Source: Aselliscus stoliczkanus (taxonomy: Eukaryota; Chordata; Mammalia; Chiroptera; Hipposideridae). From it: a DNA stretch of 64,000 nt. The position numbers were made by a program, and so were the translations under genes. This document shows positions 41,826 to 53,830 of the stretch, one piece after another. Position 1 is the first letter of the stretch, and each line of letters begins with the position of its first letter. The DNA lies in NCBI GenBank assembly GCA_033961575.1, contig CM066741.1:2485715-2549714 (forward strand), written 5' to 3'. Below the pieces are notes generated by a model. It was given only the letters and a program-made list of their open reading frames with translations. It was not told the origin of the DNA and made no database searches.

Positions 41826-43340
41826 ATAAAATTCATCTTTTGGAAGAGAAAAGGTCTTGGTCATCTCGTACATTAACTTGAACCATACTTTGCTAACACT
41901 TTATCTCAGTGGTATACTGGTGACAACAAAAGCTTTCCTTCAAATGACCCATGTGACTGAAGACCAATCAAATCCCCATGGCAACGGCAATCCCAAATGT
42001 CCACAGCACACGTCCAGTGGTATCCTTATAACTGACCAGACATCGTAACACTTGGGGGAAGAGAGGCTCCCTCAGGCATCTTCTAAAGGTTTCTTTGGTC
42101 CCGGGAAAGAAAAGTGTGACACTCCCCCAGAACACTCAAGGATGCACCACAGCGGTGCCCCACCCTTTACCCCCACTCCTGAGTGGCAACACTGGGGTTT
42201 CCGTCCACAATGAAACACTGCTGAATTAACAGTGAGATAATATGCACATTAACCAAGCCAGTGTGGAAAACATCAGGCTCCTCTTTTTCATACATTAAAT
42301 ATCTGAGGAGTCAGCCTCATCTTTGAAATAATTGTTCGGTAATTTATAATCTAGGTCTTTAAAAAACAGTGCGTTCATTCGTTTGTATGAAGCTGTACTC
42401 TATAGCACATGGACCATGCAGGACACTCACTCCACTAACAGAGGCATTGGTTGCCGACTCACTACAAAGCAGCAGCACTTAGCTCCGTGGCCATGAAAAC
42501 GGACTTTCCTTGCCATGAAAGACCTCCTGTCCCCCATTTCAAGCAGGAGATCATCTATAGTGTTCACCTGGAAAAACTAAGCACTGACAAGAAGGCAGGG
42601 AAATGTGGAGAGGAGAAACACTGCATTTTCCAACTACTTGGGGGTTCAAGGATTAGCTGCAATGCTGCTTTTAGGGAAAAAAAACGTAAAGCTGTGGGTT
42701 CAGAACAGCCCTTTAAAGTAAATGCAGAAATGTTAGCTTTTAGCAAACAAAAGCATACAGCATATAAAGAGAAAATATTGTATTGCTCAGGTTTTTGGTT
42801 AAGGAGATGTACGCATAATGCTTACAGATGAAAAGCACGTCAATTTAATTTTTATAGCGGAGTGACTGATGTTAGTGTTGTAAATAGCCAAAATATTGTA
42901 AATTGCTATTCCTAGTGAACTTTGTATTTATGTAAAGTTGTGTGCTTGAACATATCAAATGCATTATTAATGTAACAGACCGAGCCAGTAGAAAAAGAAC
43001 CTCTGTACACTAGACAACAGTTGCCAATAATTTAAAGAGTGCCAGATTCCCCAAATTAAAGGTTTGACATGATCTTACCTTCTACTATCATATACAAATA
43101 AATTAACCCTACGAAGAATTTTAGCTTAACTTAAAATTGCACCTAGAAAGATATGGGATTATTTGTACCTATTACAAAAACCTGTTAAAATCAAGGGCTG
43201 CTACAAAGAATGAGGTAAACTGAAGACTCTCTCCGCTATGCAGCCTTCAGATAAATGGCTTTTTCTCTATTGAATTCTAGGTTTGCACACCACAGTGTTT
43301 GCTAGCAAAGCATTCAGAGTTCTCTTCCAGGAACTGTTTG

Positions 43341-43450
43341 CATGTGTGTGTATATAAATTTACACACACGCGCGCGCGCGCACACACACACACACATATA
43401 TACACACTGTATACCGCATCAGCAAAATATATATATTATATATATATTTA
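43341..43450. repeat. Compound TG / TA / CG / CA dinucleotide tract in MOSMO 3' UTR
   Basis: Alternating purine-pyrimidine run: TGTGTGTG, TATATAAATT, ACACAC, (CG)n, (CA)n, TATATA, then a later TA-rich block. GTGTGTA and TTACACAC flank TATAAAT as a short inverted repeat. The (CG)(CA) core is a classic Z-DNA-type sequence and would be transcribed in the UTR as GU/GC repeats. Confidence 0.9.
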
Positions 43451-44108
43451 TATAAATATAAGGAACATTTCCCCCACCCACCCACCCCCAGCAACATGTT
43501 TCTTAGTGTTGGATATTTTTTTTTTTTTGTACACAGAGAATAGGGAATTTCAGAATTTTTACATACATTTTAGCAAACAAATTTCGATCTATCGGCGTCT
43601 TGGTGCAGTAATGCAATGGCAATCCATCCACACCATGACAAGGAAGCTGCGACACTAATTTCTTAGGTGAGGCCAGCCCCACGTGAGCTTCTCCTGCATG
43701 CCTCTGGTCCACCACGATTCATAAATACTTAGAATTTTCTCCCCCCTCAAACGAATCATTAGACGTTAAAAACGGAACAACAGAGTTCCAAAGGGCCACA
43801 TGCTTTTCATATAAAGCATTCTCCTTCACTAGTTGCTATCACAGTGCAGACCTGACTGCCTGAATATGCTCAGATTTAGTCAATATCGTCTGTATTTGGT
43901 TATGAAAAAGGCTCTCATTTTTTTTAATCCAAAGTGCATAGTGAGAACAAATCAAAGCATTTTTTCCTTTTTCAGCATCAGGTTCATCTAAGCGTCTTCC
44001 TGTGAGAGGGCTACTCAGATGCCTTGCCTTTGTCCTCCCTACCCTCCAAAAATAAAAAAAATAATAAAATAAAAAATAATAAAAAAAGTCAAGCAATTTA
44101 GACATTCA

Positions 44109-44293
44109 TCAGCCTGGTAAACAAACTTTGCCAGCAAATAGAAGTCCTACTATTGTAAAGAAAATTGATAAGACAAAAAGTACATATGATGACCCAACTA
44201 CTGTGTTGTTGGGTAACTTATAAGGTTGACCTCCGACTTCATTGATGTAAAATCCTATTGGAAATATTAGGGCAGCCATACAGAAAAGGATCA
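44109..44293 (-). CDS. MOSMO: MOSMO exon 3 (last coding exon)
   Basis: 185 bp coding, acceptor GTTTTACAG. It starts TG|ATC completing the split Met, encodes MILFCMAALIFPIGFYINEV and GGQPYKLPNNTVVGSSYVLF, and stops with TGA at 44109-44111 after KVCLPG. It holds the rest of TM3, extracellular loop 2 and TM4. Confidence 0.96.
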
Positions 44294-47200
44294 CTGTAAA
44301 ACAAACCAAAACACAACATTAGTAACACAGTTTGGTGATTAGGAAAACAATGAAAATTTGGTACAAAGGGAGTTTATAAGGGTTGTGGATTGATAACATG
44401 ATCGAACCTGCTAAAACATGAACCACTTGTCAAAAGATTTGCATAAACTACAGATCACATAATGTCCCCAAAGGTGAACAATGAAATATAGTAAAAGCTG
44501 GCGATTTCAAATACCAGCATTAAGAATAGCCCCCAAACCTACTAAGTACTTGCATAGACTGTTCTTGACCATTTGAAGCCATGATTAAGGGCTGGGGCTA
44601 GAGTCGGAGGGGCTAAGCTCTGGTTGTACTACTTATTTACTAGCTGTACCGTCTTGGGCTTCCGGTTTCCTTCAGAAAATGGAATAAATACTAAAGTAGA
44701 AACAAACTGGAATCAAGCCCCTGGCACAGTGCCAGGTTGATAGCGAGTGGCTGAATAAATGCTGCATATTATCATTAGTTACGGTTTTGCCAATTCTCTG
44801 CTCCTCTCGTTATCAGAAGGATTTGGAGAAAAGGTACATATAACTTACCATCTACCTTGCTCTGATTTAAAATCAGCTAGCGGAAAGAACCTTAGACTTC
44901 TGATTAGCAAACTGTCAGAGTGGTTATCTCTTATCTGGACAAAGTTAAAAAAAAAAAACGGAAAAAAAAAACACCTCTGTCAGGTTTTCGAATCCACAGA
45001 GGTTCAAGTGGGAGAGGATGGGAAAGCCTTTGAGTTTTATATACAAACACAATGAAATATATTATTTGCTAAAATGTTTCTAGAAAGATACCAGAAAACG
45101 CAATGTCTGGGTGGAAGCACTCCCAGAAGTCACGCTCTTAGTGAATGCAAATTACCTACAGGTAGGCGAGCTCACTAGCTGTGCAAAGCCAAGGACATGG
45201 TTGTGCTTTTCAAGAGCACATTAATCCAATGTTGGCAGTCCTTCAAATTTCTCTGGAGGCAGAAACATTTCTTCAGTCACTGTATCTGGAGTGTTGAAGC
45301 TTTCTATTACTATTTGAATAGAAACCTTTTCCAAGTTAAACCCTACCCGCAGGAATACTGACAGAGTCCTGGATAAACATGCCAGTGGCCGCTTGTCCTA
45401 AATTACTCGTGTTAATCTATCGACAAAATTTAAGAGTCCTCAGAAAACCAGGAGTCTTTTCCTGGAAGGAATAGCTCCAGAAATATATTAAAAAGTAACA
45501 CTTTCTCAAGTAATACACTAACTCAAGAGACACAGCAGACTCCCATTTGCTCTGCACTAAGGAGCCGGATTAGTTTATATTATGCGGGCATACAGCCTAT
45601 CTCATTTTGAGCAATGGCCACCCCAAATGAGGCTGCGTAAGCAAGTTTGGGTTCTTTCCGGTTACCCACTAGAACAATGAAAAATTTAGGAATTAAATAG
45701 ATCTTTTGGCCTTGCTGTTGTATAGTCAACAATAAATAATTTTATCAGTGCTACCAATGCCCACTTAGCACTGTTGTGTGTCACCGATTTCCGGTGGTCC
45801 TTATGCCTCAATATGGTTTGGTAGTAAAATGAAACCACAACCTAAGTAGCTATACACAAGTTCATAAAAACAATGGGATACAATTACTGTTTTAAAAACA
45901 ATGTGCTTCGTAATGACTAATTTAACCTCAAGAAACCGAAATAATTCAGAAGTGCTTTAGAGATACACAGATATTACAGTTCCTTCTGTTAAGTGATATG
46001 CCAACTTTATTCCTATCCTTCCCTATTTTCTATTATAAAATAAAAATCTATCCATTACAATGGAGTAATCACTTACTGGCTATACTTAAGAGTTTAATAT
46101 TTCACAAGAGTTCATTTAATATTTTCCAAATTGGTTAGGAAGAGCTTAATCAAATTTCAAAGAGGCAATGAACTCCTATTCAATCGCATTTTGGTTTTTA
46201 ATGCAAAGAATTAAGTTCTCTATTCTTTCTGGGGAGATTTCACGTGGGTGGATGAGTTTTCTTTTAAGCTACTGAGTGAGACCTGTGAAGTTACTTTAGA
46301 TCATACAATACTATCAATGCTGATAATATCAGCTTTTTTTTTTTTTTTGGATATCAACTTTTGACAATTGAGTTCAGGGTCCTTCATAAGCCTATGAAGA
46401 CATAACTTTCCCTCTTCCATGGTGGTGAGAGACCCTATCAGATGAGACTAAATAAGGTGGCAGAGGGAAGGACAAGGGTCAGACATGAAGGGAAAGACAG
46501 ACACATCTTTGTCACCCTTGCCCCGCCCCCGGACAGCCCACCCTGTGCGGCCCTCCTTGGAGAGGTTTCTCCCCACTCCGTAAGCCCAGCAGAAAATGTT
46601 ACCCTCACATTCTCATTCAAACTACAGTTTAACTGGAAGAGAAATATATACAACAGAGATGCCGATGTACAATCATAGCACATTTTCAAAGCTGCGACAG
46701 AAACACTAGGGAGCCCAGTCCCTCTCAGGACTGCCACCCCAGGGCCAGCTCTGCTAAGAAAAACAACGTGTCTAAGGGAACTCAGAGCAATGCAGCTCGC
46801 TGCTTACTTAGAGGGCAGCAACTCCAGGAGAGACTGCTGAGCTACACGTACAGAATGGTATAAACAGAATAAACATATACTTAGAACACGCACACGTACA
46901 GACCTGTTTTTACGCATGGACCACTTCTGGCAGGAAACACTAGAAACTGGTAACAATGATCGCCCCCAGGAAAGGGGTCCTGGGTAGCTAGTGGGTGACG
47001 GCCACAAATGAGATTTACTTGCTGGCCCTTCTGTAGACTTTGAATTCTGTATTCTATGCACATATTCTTTTTAAAAGTGAAATTACTTTAAAATATTGGC
47101 AAAACACTGCGTGTGGTGGTAGCTACATATACTTAAATATTCTCTACTGAAGGGAACTGTGGAACAAGATAATCATAGTTTTTTCCCCTTACAGGGTCAC

Positions 47201-49287
47201 AAGAAGCAATGGCTCGGTGAGCGTCTTAATACTCTGTCTGACTCATGCTACTTTGCTAAATTATACTTGAGATTTTTCATATTCAGAGCATACACATCCC
47301 CAAATTTCAACTGAATCCTGAAACTACATCCTTCTTCTTTATTTTACATAGAAAGTGAATTCTATCTGGATAAGTGACTGTACCTGTGAGTAAAGGTCTC
47401 TTTAAATTCCTCATCAATATCCGTAAATTTAGTAGCATTGTCTCTACAACTGCCCCAGACCCTACTATCTAACGTGTTTCCCCAAAAATAAGACCAGGTC
47501 TTATACTAATTTTTGCTCCAACAATCTACATTTATTCATGTACAAAAATCTACATTTACTCAGTCATGTCTGGCTGACAATCTTAACTGGGGCTTCTGTT
47601 TGGGGTACGGCATCCTGAAAAATCATGCTGGGGCTTCTTTCCAGTTAGGTCTTATTTTTGGGGAAACACGGTAGAAAAGAACTGTCTTGGCAGGTCTGTT
47701 TGACCTCAAACAAGAATATCAACTGGTCTCACGTTTCTTACCAAAGATGGAGAAAACTTATATCAAAAGCAACTTGAGGGCCGGCCAAGTGGCGCAGTGG
47801 TTAAGAGCTGGCTTGGGACGCTAGCGGCCCCGGTTCGGATTCCACATGAGGGCCAGTGACACTGCCCTCTTAAAAAAAAAAAAAAAGCAACTTGATCTAA
47901 ATTTTAAAATTATTAAATTTTAAAATTAGAGATATAGAGACAAAAATAAAACAACAGAACCAGAAACATACACATTAAACAGAAAGGGTTTCACAGAAGG
48001 AGAGACAGAAACTCATGAACTAATAACCCGACCCTATATGGTCTTTAAGGATAAATTGAGTTTTAACATTAAAAGGGATATGTAGGATTATGCCTCTCCC
48101 TTATCATATGAGTTCTAAATGAAAATACGCTGTGTTATAATATTCATTTTTTAAAAACTTATGTAAACCTGAGATGATTTTAAGGCACTGAATTAAAGTT
48201 CAATTCCACAGTGTCTGACATAGGTATCGGCCTTGTTCTTGTGCCAGGACTTCTCAACAGGGCCCTAATCGCTGTTTGGGGCCAGAGAAGTCTCGGTTGT
48301 GGGGGCTGTCCGGTGCATCTGCAGGGTGTTTAACAGCAGCCCTGGCCTTTACTCATTAGGGATCAGCAGCATCCCCCTAACTGTGAGGATCCAAAGTGTT
48401 TTCAGACATTGATAAATGTCCCCCCTCTTTAAGAGAGAAAGAAGGAGAATTACAGAAATAGCTTTTTGTTTCTTTTAACTTGGGATAAGCCTCTGATGTG
48501 TTTTGAAATGAAGTCAATTTTGCAAAGTACAAGAGGATGTATAACACATACATATATCATGCTCTTGGCCACAGCTTAATGGATTAAGAAACGTGGAGAA
48601 ACAATTATTAAATTGCCAAGTGTGTTGATTTTTCAGTGGTCACACCCAACTTACAGTAGAAACTAAAAATCAATGATACTACAAAGCACATCAGCACCTG
48701 GATCTAACTTGTATTTGTTACATTCCATCTAGATTTATCTTTATTTGATAGGAGATGCCAGTACCTTCAAGAAGAGGGAGGGGCCCAGGTTAGTGGTGGT
48801 TCTGAGTGACAGACCTGGAACACTTATGCCACAATATGAGCAAAAAGAAAATTCATTAAAATAGCATTTCGCACAAAACAATTAAGGTTTTGATGTCCCG
48901 GTCTGGCGGTGAGAACTCTGAAGCAGCGGTGGGCCCGCGCAGTTTATCTGACGGCCATGCGCCAGTGGTGCTCTGTGGTGATTATGGAGTCCTTATTACC
49001 ATATCTTGATTATCTTCATAAAAATACCAGTGGGCGCGCCTTCTAGACAAATTTAGTAAGCACAGGCTACTTACTTCCAGTGAATGCTATCCATCGAGCA
49101 TATTTTGTAGCTTCTCTTCGCCAGTGGGAAGCCACCAGCAAACCACATGTGACAGTCAATGAAATGATCCCCATGATGATAAAAAACAGTGTGGTGACCC
49201 ACTCTGGGGGAAGCCGAGGTGGGATGCATGTCCGGTCTCGTCCATGGATTGTCTGACACTGCCGCACGAGGCCCACAGTGAGTGCTC
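44109..49287 (-). CDS. MOSMO: MOSMO (C16orf52), modulator of Smoothened: coding exons 2 and 3
   Basis: Two exons (49075-49287 and 44109-44293) join through a split Met codon and give the last 131 residues of a protein of about 167. MOSMO is a claudin-like four-pass membrane protein. With MEGF8 and the E3 ligase MGRN1 it promotes ubiquitination and removal of surface Smoothened, attenuating Hedgehog signalling (established knowledge). Visible here are the extracellular loop (VRQCQTIHGRDRTCIPP, with two Cys), TM2 (VTTLFFIIMGIISLTVTCGL), TM3 spanning the exon junction (ARWIAFTG|MILFCMAALIFP) and TM4 (YVLFVLSIFFTIVGLLFAGK), ending CLPG. Exon 1 with TM1 is not in the window. The sequence appears essentially identical to the human protein from memory, so the gene is under strong constraint. 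Confidence 0.96.
44585..44775 (+). repeat. MIR fossil
   Basis: GGGGCTAGAGTCGGAGG, CTGTACCGTCTTGGGC and CTGGCACAGTGCCAGGTTGA with GAATAAATGCTG at the end. Confidence 0.8.
46790..47060 (+). mobile_element. L1/LINE 3'-end fragment
   Basis: GAAACTGGTAACAATGATCG, CCCCAGGAAAGGGGTCCTGG and TTTGAATTCTGTATTCTATG match the 3'-end pattern (gaaactggtaacagtgg...). Confidence 0.55.
47472..47671 (+). mobile_element. Tc1/mariner-type MITE with 24-bp inverted repeats and TA duplication
   Basis: Left TIR 47472-47495 (ACGTGTTTCCCCAAAAATAA...) and right TIR 47648-47671 are complementary at 23 of 24 positions. TA lies immediately outside both ends (47470-47471 and 47672-47673). 200 bp, no transposase. The intact ends suggest a lineage-specific insertion. 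Confidence 0.9.
47778..47882 (+). mobile_element. tRNA-derived SINE (short type) with 13-bp target-site duplication
   Basis: Exact duplicates AAAAGCAACTTGA at 47765-47777 and 47883-47895. Head GGGCCGGCCAAGTGGCGCAG, B box GGTTCGGATTCC, end GACACTGCCCTCTT plus A-tail. Confidence 0.95.
48240..48430 (+). mobile_element. MER5A-like hAT fossil
   Basis: GGACTTCTCAACAGGGCCCT, GTGGGGGCTGTCCGGTGCAT, GATCAGCAGCATCCCCCTAA and TTTTCAGACATTGATAAATG. Confidence 0.8.
49075..49287 (-). CDS. MOSMO: MOSMO exon 2
   Basis: 213 bp, acceptor CTCTCTCCCAG, donor GGAA|GTAAGT. It begins with two bases of a Gly codon, then ALTVGLVRQCQTIHGRDRTC... and ends WIAFTG plus one base. It carries the end of extracellular loop 1, TM2 and the first part of TM3. 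Confidence 0.96.
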
Positions 49288-52140
49288 CTGGGAGAGAGAC
49301 AAAAGGTAGAAACGTTTTAGTGGGGTTGGCACACCCAGAGGATATTCCCTACCAACGCTCCTTTAATCATATTTCTCTCTACGTGGGTCACTCAAGCACG
49401 GAATTTCACCGAGGCCCACTCTTCAGCACTCTGCTGTAACTGGGAATGGCGTAATACTTGGCTTAATGTACATAGTGAACTTAAGAAGAAAACTCGAGGA
49501 AGCCATTAAAAGGCTGTTCCTTTAATCCCTCATTAAACAATTACTTTTCTGAGTACTTGTGTCAGGCACTGGTCTAGGCTCCAGGAAAATACTAGTGAAC
49601 AAGAAAAATAAGGTTCCTGCTATTGTTGAGATTACATACTAGCAGAAAGAACTGGAACTTTTTCTATTCCCGGATCCAAGACTCGCTGTATATTATTTAA
49701 TTTTGGTTGAGGAGAAAAACATTTTTCAGAAAACTGAAGGCAAACTTGAAATATGTCTAAACATAATATACAAGTAAAATTTAAATAATGGGTGAAAACC
49801 AGAAGCAATATATTTTACTAAAGTTAAAAGGGCTAAAAATATTACAATGTAAGTATTTTTCCGTTACAGTCAAGAAAATGTTGGAAAAAACTAATAAATT
49901 CCCCCATTTGGTAAGTTCAACAATTTTTATACTAAGTACAAGTGTTCACATTTGGCAAGCTTCAGCCAAAAAGCATAAAGGAATTAGTGGTGATTTTAAA
50001 AGTGTCTCCTCTCCTTACTCATTTAAATATCATTAAAGTGACTTTTGTAAAAATTCAAGTGCTATTTTTATATAAACATGTTCTCATGTCAAACTGAAGG
50101 AACCCCTGTGAGTTAATTTGTAGACGCCTAGATGAGAAAGGTGAAAGGATAATTATTTTATCTTCTTCCCCACTAAGAACAATTAAAATGTTACTTTTAA
50201 GTAAAAATTGCTTGTTTCTCCTTTTACCGGCAACTGAGGTGAATGGGAAAACAGCTGCCAAAAATACACGAAAAGGAATTTTGGGAGCCATTGAAAATGT
50301 AACAGATTTCTGCACCTTTTGGGGTCTTCACTGTTTTCTCAATTGAACAACAACATAGCACTTGCTGGAAACAAGGGCCTTCTTTGAGCAGGGCAGTAAA
50401 ATTCCCAGAGGCCTTTGGGAAGCCCCTCGGTGGGAGAAGACCCTCTAGGGTTGGATCGGCGTGGGCAGTGGGGCTGCTGGGGGGGTTGGAGTGGGGCTTT
50501 TCTGCATCTTAAGTCTTGCTACTGATCCACTGAGAAATAAAGGAAGGTGTTCAAAGAAAATGAAGTGAAAAATCAGTTGTGCTGTCAAAACGGAGTTGTA
50601 GCCTTTGTCCTCTAATGAACTAACTCACTGCACCTCTTTCAGTAGGGTGGGGAAGATAACTCAAACGAGTTGTAGCTTTTTCTTTCAAATCCTCTAATAA
50701 TTAAGTCCATCTTGCGATGTCCACATGGGTGCAGGCAACAGCATAGTAATGATGGGGTCACCTCCGGCAGGATGGAGGCAGGTGGGGGTGGGAGAGAAGT
50801 ATAAAGTGAGCTAATCATCATCGCATGGACACCACACATGTCCCTCCTCGTGCCTGCTGCTTGGCCTGAGTGACAGGCCAAGGGGAAATCAGTTCAAAGC
50901 TTCTGATGCTCAACTGCTAACCTTTAAAGTACCATGAGAATTGATTGAAACCAGAAAAGGAGAAAGGACTGGGGTGAGTGGGCACCGGGAGTTGCAAAAT
51001 TGTCCTTAAATTGAAACACTACAGTTTCCTTCAAAAGGGAAGTTGGGGGAGAGGGGGCTTCTTATTATGATGGTAACACTGTATTGTAATTTTGCAAATA
51101 AAGGAGGCATTCACAGCAGTGTTGGAGAACTCCTAATGGGAAAGGACTGCTCACCCAGCAGACCTCCAACCAATGGCCCTGCCAGCACCACCCCATTTAT
51201 AAACGCTGTAACTGCTAAAGAACAGACAACAGGCATGAAAAAGCCTCTGACAAAATGCAGTAGGGACTCTGACGACAGCCGCAACCTTCTTCCCAACTTA
51301 AAATACAAAGAAAGCTGCACTGGCCGCTCGATATGGCTGGTGGACTCCAATGTACACTCGAGAATTACTTTTTGCTGGCAGCTACTTAACATTGTAGGTT
51401 CGGTAAATCCTAACAACTTCTCTCCTTTCTGTGTGTGGACGTGGCGAGGAGCCCCGGGCTCCAGTTCAGCGTCACCTGGTGCAGCTTTCCGAGCAGGACT
51501 GCTCCTGCCTTCTCCAGCCCTGACCGGCGTACCGCCCCAGGTGAATACAAATGGGACAAGTCAGAAATGAGCATTAGAGCTAGGCCTTCCACAGACCAAA
51601 TGGAAATCAAGAACCTAACAGATGGTCAGCTTTAAAAGAGAGCTATGCTCCCGAAGTGACAGAAGTCCTATCACCACAAGACCAAACACTCAGGGGCTAC
51701 CCTCTGGAAGAAAAGAAAGGTACACTCCACAGAAGAAGAAAATCAATTCACAAATATTTGGAGTGTCTCGCACGTGCTCTGCACTGTTGTGTGGTCAGAG
51801 ATTCCGAAACGAAAACTCATCCCTTTCAGTGCAAACCCTTTCCTTAAATACGTGTGCAAGGGCTAGTACAAGCAGCAGCTGGTGGGTATTGTGAAAATTC
51901 CTTTTCTTGAGCAAGACTCTAAGTCAACATAATTGATCAAATCTTCTAAATTCTGGTCTGTCAGTGCCCAAACTCCCACCAGGTCTTTACACATTTCACT
52001 CTTTACCTCCAAGAATGATCTCCTGCCCCTAGATTCAAATCCATCTCTTACAGTGACTGGTCAGGACCTTTTACATCCTCCAAATTCTCTGAACACATTT
52101 AGTCTGTATCACACAATTGTGACTTGATTTTAAGGGAGCG

Positions 52141-52262
52141 GTTTTTTTGTTTGTTTGTTTGTTTGTTTGAGGGCAGTGTCACTGGCCCTCATATGTGGGG
52201 CCCGAACCGGGGCCTCTGGCTTCCCAAGCCAGCGCTTAACCACCGCGCCCCTCGGCCGGCCC
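52141..52262 (-). mobile_element. tRNA-derived SINE (short type)
   Basis: Minus-strand copy with a (GTTT)n tail, GAGGGCAGTGTCACTGGCCC and CGGCCGGCCC. AAGGGAGCG occurs immediately on both sides (52132 and about 52265) as the target-site duplication. Confidence 0.93.
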
Positions 52263-53044
52263 TAAAGGGAGCGTCTTTTTACGCCAAACAGAAAATGAGC
52301 TTTCAGGAGGGAACTACACCATCTCCTTCACTGGAAACCCCCACAATGGGCTGCAGCAGTGGGCGCAAAGCAGGAATTAATCAGCATTTGATGACCCTAA
52401 ACCAGTAAGAAACAAGCTGAATTGAAAATTATGCTGTATAAATGGGTTCCTCTGTAGAACTGTCCTAGAGTGATTTCCTGAAGCACACTAATCAAACACA
52501 ACCCCAGCCATTCACTAATTTTTGTTTCATCCAACAGGTCTTTAGCTTCTTGAAGGGGCCTGTGATTTGGCTCCCCAAACAGCCAATCCCTCTTTACCCT
52601 GCACCTGTTTCCTAGGTAACCACCGAGCCAACTAAAAGACACACACAACAGGAAAAAGGAGACGGAATTAGGCACTACAGCATCGCACATGCCTCTCAGC
52701 ACCTCACTTGTGTATCATGACACACAAAAGGATGTCATGAGTCTTACCCCATTAAGATCCAGACTGTTCAAATGATTTCACATGCCCAGTCTGGGCATGT
52801 CTGCTGCCACAGTGAGGCTGACTATAAGGCATGCCCCACTACATGTACAAGCTGTGTCACAGAAAATCTGAAGCACAGATTGCAAGGCAGAGGCACACAC
52901 CCCCACCAGAGCCTGTCAGGACAAACCACGTGCAGTCGGTGCTCACCAGCCTGGCCACCAACGGCAGCGGGGTGCCACAGTTCTGATGAGAAGCCAGCTG
53001 TTAGCTGTACTGAGGATCCCTGCACACGAGAATTCACTTTCTTT

Positions 53045-53830
53045 CTGTTTTTGTCAAGATTTTCTTTATGTCTTTGGACTGTGCGACTAGGATGTGCCTA
53101 GGTGTGGATTACTTGGGAGTCTTATTCTACTTGGAATTTGTTGTGATTTTTCAAATTGCAGATTAAAATTTTTCATCAAATTTGGAGAGATTCTGGTCAT
53201 TATTTGTTCAAATATTCTCTTTGCCCCTTTCTCTCTTCTCCTGCTGGTACTCACATTTTCTGTATGCTGGAATACTTGATAATGTCTTGGGTCTCTCATA
53301 CTCTATTCATTAAGGAAAGTTTTTTTCTTTTCTGTTCCTCAGATTTGATCATTTATTTCAATTGACCTGTCTTCAAGTTTGCTGGTTCTGTCTTCTGCCA
53401 ATTTCCATTTCAGTTACTGTACTTTTCAACTCTAGGATTTGTATTTTCTTTTTATAATTCCCATCTCTTTATTAGATATTCTCTATGTGGTGGGACATTG
53501 TTTTCTTACATCCCCTGAATTTTTTACGTGTCACATGGTCCTTTATCTGGGGACATTTCTCCCAGCTGATTTAAACTCTGTGTAGTGGCCCAATGCCTGC
53601 ACCTCCCCAGGCGCGGTTCCTACTGACCCCTGTTATTTTTCTTGTGTATACGAGATACTTCCCTGTTTGTGTGTCTTGTAATTCAGTTGAAAACTGGAAA
53701 TTTAAAATAACAAATTCTCCCTCTCCCGGGGTTTATTGTTGTTACTGTGTTTACTGACTGTCCTAGAATAGTTCTGTAAAGTTTGTATCATCGATGTGTG
53801 TGGCCTCTCAAGTCTCTGTTCCATTAACTT
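53045..53830 (+). mobile_element. Old L1 fragment
   Basis: Pattern GGATGTGCCTAGGTGTGGAT, TTCATCAAATTTGGAGAG, GTCATTATTTGTTCAAATAT, TTGACCTGTCTTCAAGTTTG is typical of L1M-type sequence; short ORFs here are remnants. Confidence 0.7.

Larger units (their letters stand above)
40845..44108 (-). other. MOSMO: MOSMO 3' untranslated region (extent approximate)
   Basis: About 3.3 kb downstream of the MOSMO stop with no recognisable SINE, L1, L2 or DNA transposon, AT-rich and lacking a credible ORF, as expected of a conserved long 3' UTR. A minus-strand AATAAA (plus-strand TTTATT at 40867-40872) followed by a GT-containing stretch is the best cleavage candidate. A second AATAAA at 40334-40339 would extend it to about 40.3 kb. 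It contains three minus-strand UGUANAUA Pumilio-type motifs and a TG/CG/TA dinucleotide tract. Confidence 0.55.
44294..49074 (-). other. MOSMO: MOSMO intron 2
   Basis: 4.8 kb between the two coding exons. It contains an MIR (44585-44775), an L1 3' fragment (about 46790-47060), a mariner-type MITE (47472-47671), a tRNA-SINE with target-site duplication (47778-47882) and a MER5A-like hAT fossil (48240-48430). I see no further exon or RNA gene. Confidence 0.85.

Noticed and set aside
43839..44105. 88-codon minus-strand frame directly after the MOSMO stop
   Set aside because: Phe/Tyr-rich translation of A/T-rich 3' UTR with no initiation or coding signature.
52124..52408. 94-codon plus-strand frame
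   Set aside because: Most of it is the reverse of a tRNA-SINE at 52141-52262.
53045..53380. Several 60-70 codon frames on both strands
   Set aside because: Remnants of an old L1 fragment with no intact domain.
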